DNA of 64,000 nt from assembly GCA_965203985.1 (NCBI GenBank), contig CBDBDS010000013.1, positions 124,001 through 188,000 of the forward strand, given 5' to 3'. The notes beneath the pieces were generated by a model. That model was not told the origin of the DNA, searched no databases, and worked only from the letters and a program-made list of their open reading frames with translations. Shown here one piece after another: positions 60,083-64,000 of this stretch; position 1 is the stretch's first letter; every line of letters starts with the position of its first letter. Source of the stretch: Bin87 sp965203985. GTDB taxonomy: Bacteria; Chloroflexota; Dehalococcoidia; Lucifugimonadales; UBA3495. The position numbers were made by a program, and so were the translations under genes.

Positions 60083-61660
60083 CTACATCGCCACCACCCG
60101 CGCGTCGTCCACCTGCGGCAAGGCTCTGATTTCGGCCAGTACCTCCGCAGAGATCGGGTCGTCCAGCCCCACCACCATCATGGCCTGGCCCCGGGGGGCG
60201 ATGCGGCCCACTTCCATGAAGCTGATGTTGATGTTGTGGCGGCCGGCAGTGGTGCCCACCGCGCCGATGATGCCGGGTTGGTCCTGGTTGTCCACGAACA
60301 GCATGTAGGGAGCCGACGGCGCAACGTCCATCCAGTACTCATTGACGCGCACCAGGTGCGGCTCGTCGCGCAGGGAGGTCCCGGCCACGGTGATGTCGTC
60401 GCCGGTGGTGTGCAGCGTCGCGGAGATCAGGCTGGCGTACTCGCGGCTGTCTCCGGAGGTCTGCTCGGTGACCTGGAGGCCCCGCTGCTGCGCCAGCACC
60501 GGCGCGTTGATCATGTTGACCGCCTCGCCGCTGACCTGGCCCAGCAGACCGACCAGCGCGGCGGCCTTCAGTATGGCCGTGTTGTGCTCGGCAATCTCGC
60601 CCTGGTAGCGGATGGTGATCCCGACAAACTGGCCCCGGGCCATGCTCGTTAAAAGGCGGCCCACCATGGACGCCACGGGTACGTAGGGGGCCAGGATGGC
60701 GTGGACTTCCGGCGGCACGAAGGGCGCGTTGACGGTGTTGCGGGCCGGCTTGCCATCCAGCACCGCCAGCACCTGTTCCGCCGCCTCGATGGCCACCTCG
60801 CGCTGGGCTTCCTGAGTCGACGCGCCCAGGTGGGGCGTGGCAACCAGCCGGGGGTGTTTCAGCAGGGGCAGATCGCCGGGGGGTTCGTTGGTGAACACGT
60901 CCAGCGCGGCGCCGGCCAGGTGTTCGCTTGCCAAGGCATCCAGCAGGGCGTCATCGTCCACCAGTTCGCCACGAGCGACGTTGATCAGGCGCGCGCCGGG
61001 CTTCATCTTCGCCAACTGCGGCGCTGAGATCAAATTCGTGGTGCCGGCGGTCAGGGGAGTGTGCAGGGTGATGAAGTCGGCCTGGGCGAGCACTTCGTCC
61101 AGGGACATTACGGCCACGCCCATACGCGCAGCGAAGTCGGGGGCGACGAACGGATCGTACGCGATCAGGTTCATGCCGAAGCTGGCCGCCCGGCGGGCGA
61201 CCTCGGAGCCGACGCGGCCCAAGCCAACGATGCCCAGCGTCTTGTTGCGGACCTCGATGCCCATGAATGCCGACCGCTGCCATTGTCCCTCCTTCATGGA
61301 GGCATAGGCTTGGGGCACGTTGCGGGCCAGGGCCAGCATCAGGGCGACGGTGTGCTCGGCGGCAGCCACGGTGTTGCCGATGGGCGCGTTGACGACGGCC
61401 ACGCCGGCGCGGGTGGCCGCGTCCAGGTCGATATTGTCCACGCCGATGCCGGCCCGGGCGACGACTTTAAGATCGCATCCGGCGGAGATCACCGGCTCGG
61501 TAACCTTGGTCTCGCTGCGCACCACCAGGGCATCGTAGCCGGGGATGGTGGCGATGAGTTCTTCGGGGGAAAGGCCGCGCTTGACGTCCACCGGGACGTG
61601 CTTTTTGAGAAGGTCGATGCCTTCGGCGGCCACGTTGTCGGTTATCAGTACTTTGGTCAT
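60083..61660 (-). CDS. serA: D-3-phosphoglycerate dehydrogenase
   Basis: A 525-residue protein of the long SerA type: 'VLITDNVAAEGIDLLKKHV', 'LGIVGLGRVGSEVARRA' (NAD site), 'HTPLTAGTTNLISAPQLAKMKPGARLINVARGE', then the intervening and C-terminal ACT domains ('FVDNQDQPGIIGAVGTTAG'). First step of serine synthesis. A GGAGG lies 12 bases before ATG 61660. Confidence 0.96.
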   Translation of the reverse strand: MTKVLITDNVAAEGIDLLKKHVPVDVKRGLSPEELIATIPGYDALVVRSETKVTEPVISAGCDLKVVARAGIGVDNIDLDAATRAGVAVVNAPIGNTVAAAEHTVALMLALARNVPQAYASMKEGQWQRSAFMGIEVRNKTLGIVGLGRVGSEVARRAASFGMNLIAYDPFVAPDFAARMGVAVMSLDEVLAQADFITLHTPLTAGTTNLISAPQLAKMKPGARLINVARGELVDDDALLDALASEHLAGAALDVFTNEPPGDLPLLKHPRLVATPHLGASTQEAQREVAIEAAEQVLAVLDGKPARNTVNAPFVPPEVHAILAPYVPVASMVGRLLTSMARGQFVGITIRYQGEIAEHNTAILKAAALVGLLGQVSGEAVNMINAPVLAQQRGLQVTEQTSGDSREYASLISATLHTTGDDITVAGTSLRDEPHLVRVNEYWMDVAPSAPYMLFVDNQDQPGIIGAVGTTAGRHNINISFMEVGRIAPRGQAMMVVGLDDPISAEVLAEIRALPQVDDARVVAM

Positions 61661-61736
61661 AACAGGATTGAGCCTCCGGGTCCGCATTGGACTACGGTTT
61701 AAAATATCGCAAAACAAATGCCGTAACTATGCTTAT

Positions 61737-62276
61737 CTACCTGCCTTGAAACATTCCATCGTATCCCGTTTGAGCGGGACGACCCAGCCGTTCCACCAGG
61801 AGGGTGCATATCTTCATTCCCGCCGTCAGAGCTACAGTCCACGGTCCCAGGTTGAAAATCTCGAGGGTAATCTTGTTGCGGAAACCGGGGTCTATCTTCG
61901 GAGCGGTGATGTGAACGCCGATGCCCAGGCGCGCCAGACGGCTCCGTCCTTCGACCCGGCCGGACAAGTCCCGAGGCAGGCCGATGGTTTCGAGGGTTTG
62001 ACCGATTACGAAACGGCCGGGAGCGAATTCCCAAGTTTGGCCCTGCGACAAATCAACCACCTCTTCTGCGTAGAGGCTGAGGTGCTCCGCTACGTTCAGA
62101 GCGTCCGGATGCAAAGTCATGCCGGTCACTGGGTCACTACGCTGTACCTGAATTGTGGAATCCAAGCGCAAATCTATAGATGAGGGTTGTATGCTGCCGG
62201 CGTTGATGTCAAAAGGAGACACCAGAAGGTTGCCTCCGTTGATAGCCTCCCGCAGTTCACCGTCGGATAACAGCAT
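61737..62276 (-). CDS. dcd: dCTP deaminase-like protein
   Basis: A 179-residue protein: 'ELREAINGGNLLVSPFD', 'IQPSSIDLRLD' and 'GRSRLARLGIGVHITAPKIDPGFRNKITLEIFN', the dCTP deaminase/dUTPase signature with the catalytic Glu in L-E. Forms trimers and removes the amino group of dCTP. Slightly diverged core (I-T-A-P-K-I instead of T-A-G-x-I). Overlaps the upstream small gene by four bases (ATGA). Confidence 0.85.
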   Translation of the reverse strand: MLLSDGELREAINGGNLLVSPFDINAGSIQPSSIDLRLDSTIQVQRSDPVTGMTLHPDALNVAEHLSLYAEEVVDLSQGQTWEFAPGRFVIGQTLETIGLPRDLSGRVEGRSRLARLGIGVHITAPKIDPGFRNKITLEIFNLGPWTVALTAGMKICTLLVERLGRPAQTGYDGMFQGR

Positions 62277-62593
62277 CAGGGGATCTCCTCAACGGTCGCT
62301 ACCTGGGCATACTCCTCGTCCGTTAGCTCCCAAGCCGGCCGTCCTTCGTTGCTCACGGGCAGGTACACCAGTATTTTCCCGTTCACTCTGCCGACACGGG
62401 CAGCGACGACGAAAGTCCGGTCTTCATCCACCGCCCACGTTGGCACCAGCGCCTGGAACTCGCGGTCGCCGATTTTGCGTATGATGACGGTATCATGGGC
62501 GCCCCAGGGGCTCAGGCGGGCGTCGCCCGGTTCCAGGCTGATGTGGATGTTGGTGTGTTTTTCGTCCCATTCGTAATCGGGGAGGGTAGCCAT
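62276..62593 (-). CDS. Hypothetical protein coupled to dcd
   Basis: A 105-residue protein, beta-rich: 'NIHISLEPGDARLSPWG', 'TVIIRKIGDREFQALVPTW', 'RTFVVAARVG' and 'KILVYLPVSNEGRPAWEL'. Family not recognised. AGGAGG upstream of ATG 62593. Stop overlaps the dcd start. Confidence 0.65.
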   Translation of the reverse strand: MATLPDYEWDEKHTNIHISLEPGDARLSPWGAHDTVIIRKIGDREFQALVPTWAVDEDRTFVVAARVGRVNGKILVYLPVSNEGRPAWELTDEEYAQVATVEEIP

Positions 62594-62657
62594 GCGAGGC
62601 CTCCTGGACAGATCTTGAAGGCGAATTACGCCCATCAGGTGAGCTGCCTACAGATGG

Positions 62658-62680
62658 GCTGCGTAGACGCGCTAGGCAGC
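62658..62680. promoter_or_regulatory. Imperfect inverted repeat GCTGCGTAG...CTAGGCAGC
   Basis: Nine-base arms with one mismatch around ACGCG, in the 213-bp divergent region between the dcd pair and the Uma2 gene. Similar core to the repeat at 41256-41274; operator or dispersed repeat. Nothing else recognised in this region. Confidence 0.4.
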
Positions 62681-62806
62681 GCTTCCGCGGGGTGCAATGA
62701 CACTCTCCGGCGGCGGTGGTAGCATATCGATGGTAGCACAAAGGCTCTTTTTCTGTCAGCCGCGCGGCCGGCGTCCACAGTTGCCTGCAGGCCGAGGTTT
62801 CGCAAC

Positions 62807-63562
62807 ATGACCACTACGCAAACCGCGCCCACGGGCGTCTCCTACCGCAAGCTCACCCCCATCGTCCTGCCCGACGATTATGTGTGCCCCGACCCGGAAG
62901 AACGGCCCGACATGGTGGAATCCCCTACCGTCAACAAAAGCGGCTACTTCGTGAGGCGGCATTTCGCTGGTCGGCCCGACGTGCTGGTGGACACTGGCGG
63001 ATTCGTCTTCTACAACCAGTACAGCATGAACTATTGCTTCCGGCCGAACCTGTATGTGGCTTTCGCTATTGATAAAGACGCAATTCGCCGACGCAACGGC
63101 TACATAATCTGGGAAGCCGGCAAGCCGCCGGATTTCGCTCTGGAAGTCGCCTCCGAAAGCACCAACGCGCGGGACACGGCGGAGAAGCCGGGCCTGTACG
63201 CCAGTGTCGGCATCACTGAATACTGGCGGGTCGATCCCACCGGCGGGGAGCTTTACGGCTACGCCCTGGCCGGGGATGTCCTCGTCGACGGCGTGTACCA
63301 TCCCATCGAACTGCACACTGAGGAAGATGGCACGGTTTGGGGCTACAGCGGCGTGCTGGACCTCTGCCTCTGCTGGAACCCGTCGTGGGACTGGGACGTT
63401 GACGACGAATCAAAACTGCGCTTTTACGACCGCAAAACCGGACGCTACCTGTGTGATATATCCCTGGTGGAGGCGGAGCGTGATGAAGCGGTGGCGCAAC
63501 TTGAACAGGCCCAAGAGCGCATCCGGCAGTTGGAAGCGCAACTCGGTCAACGCGAGCAGTAG
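62807..63562 (+). CDS. Uma2-family nuclease-like protein with coiled-coil tail
   Basis: A 251-residue protein: 'GRPDVLVDTGGFVFYNQYS', 'RPNLYVAFAID', 'PPDFALEVASEST', 'KPGLYASVGITEYWRVD' give the Uma2 D...E...K core. The last 35 residues ('EAERDEAVAQLEQAQERIRQLEAQLGQ') form a coiled coil. Longer than the tandem copies at 24-27 kb and only distantly related to them. Confidence 0.88.
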   Translation: MTTTQTAPTGVSYRKLTPIVLPDDYVCPDPEERPDMVESPTVNKSGYFVRRHFAGRPDVLVDTGGFVFYNQYSMNYCFRPNLYVAFAIDKDAIRRRNGYIIWEAGKPPDFALEVASESTNARDTAEKPGLYASVGITEYWRVDPTGGELYGYALAGDVLVDGVYHPIELHTEEDGTVWGYSGVLDLCLCWNPSWDWDVDDESKLRFYDRKTGRYLCDISLVEAERDEAVAQLEQAQERIRQLEAQLGQREQ

Positions 63563-63597
63563 CCCGGTCACACCATGATGTTTGGAGGATTGCCCCC

Positions 63598-64000
63598 ATG
63601 ATCAAAGATTTCTCTGTCCTCTACGCCGGCCACGTGCTGGAAGGCGACGGCATCGGGTTCGACGGCACTCCCGCCAACGACCGCTGGTATGACAACGACC
63701 GGCTGTCCATGGCCTTGGACATCGCCCGGGAGGCCGCCGTCTTCCTGGACGACCTGGGCTTCGACATCCTGTGGATGGCCGAGCACCACTTCCAGCGGGA
63801 GGGCTACGAGTGCATCCCCAACCTGTTGATCATGAGCCAGTACCTGGCCCAGCACACCAATCGGATCAAGTTCGGCTGCGGCTTCAACATCCTGCCCATG
63901 TGGCACCCCATCCGCCTGGCCGAGGACTTCGCCATGGTGGACATCCTCACCGGCGGCCGCGTGGTCTTCGGCATCGGACGCGGCTACCACACCCGCGAGG
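63598..64000 (+). CDS. LLM-class flavin-dependent oxidoreductase, N-terminal part
   Basis: 134 codons before the window ends: 'FLDDLGFDILWMAEHHFQREGYE', 'RIKFGCGFNILPMWHPIRLAEDFAMVDILTGGRVVFGIGRGYHT' (blocks NILPMWHPIRLAEDFA and GGRVVFGIGRGYH). Luciferase-like TIM barrel, same family as 26876-28138. GGAGG upstream of ATG 63598. Confidence 0.88.
   Translation, partial: MIKDFSVLYAGHVLEGDGIGFDGTPANDRWYDNDRLSMALDIAREAAVFLDDLGFDILWMAEHHFQREGYECIPNLLIMSQYLAQHTNRIKFGCGFNILPMWHPIRLAEDFAMVDILTGGRVVFGIGRGYHTRE

Overview
This window is bacterial chromosome, GC-rich over most of its length. Several features point to Chloroflexota, most likely an uncultured Dehalococcoidia/SAR202-like or sponge-associated lineage. 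These are the tuf-rpmG-secE-nusG-rplK-rplA...rplJ-rplL cluster with no rpoBC behind it, the many CaiB/BaiF CoA-transferases and luciferase-like (LLM) flavin oxidoreductases, the thiolase plus zinc-ribbon/OB pair, and the many short palindromic intergenic repeats. The phylum is an inference; no rRNA gene is present to confirm it.

Layout. 1-9.7 kb: acyl-CoA and small-molecule catabolism (partial thiolase and its OB-fold partner, a HAD hydrolase, a double-length CoA-transferase, an SMP-30 lactonase, a MidA-type methyltransferase, a membrane coiled-coil protein and a second CoA-transferase). 9.7-12.1 kb: a BrnT-like toxin gene overlapping a protein whose N-terminus resembles the matching antitoxin and whose remainder is a DNA methyltransferase followed by an Mrr-like nuclease domain. 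12.2-15.4 kb: a coiled-coil protein, two paralogous small proteins of unknown function and an MFS exporter. 15.7-20.9 kb: tyrA-aroA-(membrane coiled coil)-gmk-lipA and a HigBA toxin-antitoxin pair. 21-28.1 kb: oxidoreductases and four Uma2-family genes in tandem, two of them homogenised over 348 bp. 28.4-33.3 kb: a two-gene restriction-modification (R-M) locus interrupted by an IS1380-family element. 33.5-47.4 kb: a TPP enzyme, a VapBC-like pair, a retropepsin-like protein, a complete type III Res/Mod system, a second PIN/antitoxin pair, an isochorismatase, a DUF885 hydrolase, a 971-residue nuclease-methylase and an EthD protein. 47.4-54.5 kb: an SDR, then the ribosomal/translation cluster with an L10-leader attenuator, and three tRNA genes upstream of tuf, with tRNA-Gly divergent. 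54.6-64 kb: a membrane HNH nuclease, an alpha carbonic anhydrase, a ketopantoate-reductase-like protein, a tandem triplet of PaREP1/HEPN-like genes next to a MNT nucleotidyltransferase, serA, a dcd-like gene, a further Uma2 gene and a truncated LLM oxidoreductase.

How the parts fit together. Housekeeping blocks (shikimate/tyrosine, GMP kinase, lipoate, serine, ribosome) alternate with defence and toxin modules: four different DNA methyltransferase systems, three to five toxin-antitoxin-like modules and five Uma2 nuclease genes. The R-M genes at 30.9-33.3, 38.9-40.6 and 44-46.9 kb look less GC-rich than their neighbours, which fits acquisition by transfer. At least four families of palindromic intergenic repeats punctuate the gene boundaries. 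The most noteworthy observations are the apparent antitoxin-methyltransferase-nuclease fusion behind a BrnT-like toxin, the IS1380 insertion whose removal restores an ATGA gene overlap, the promoter-terminator leader ahead of the tRNA-tuf operon with the Gly tRNA displaced, and the PaREP1-like gene lodged inside the ribosomal cluster.
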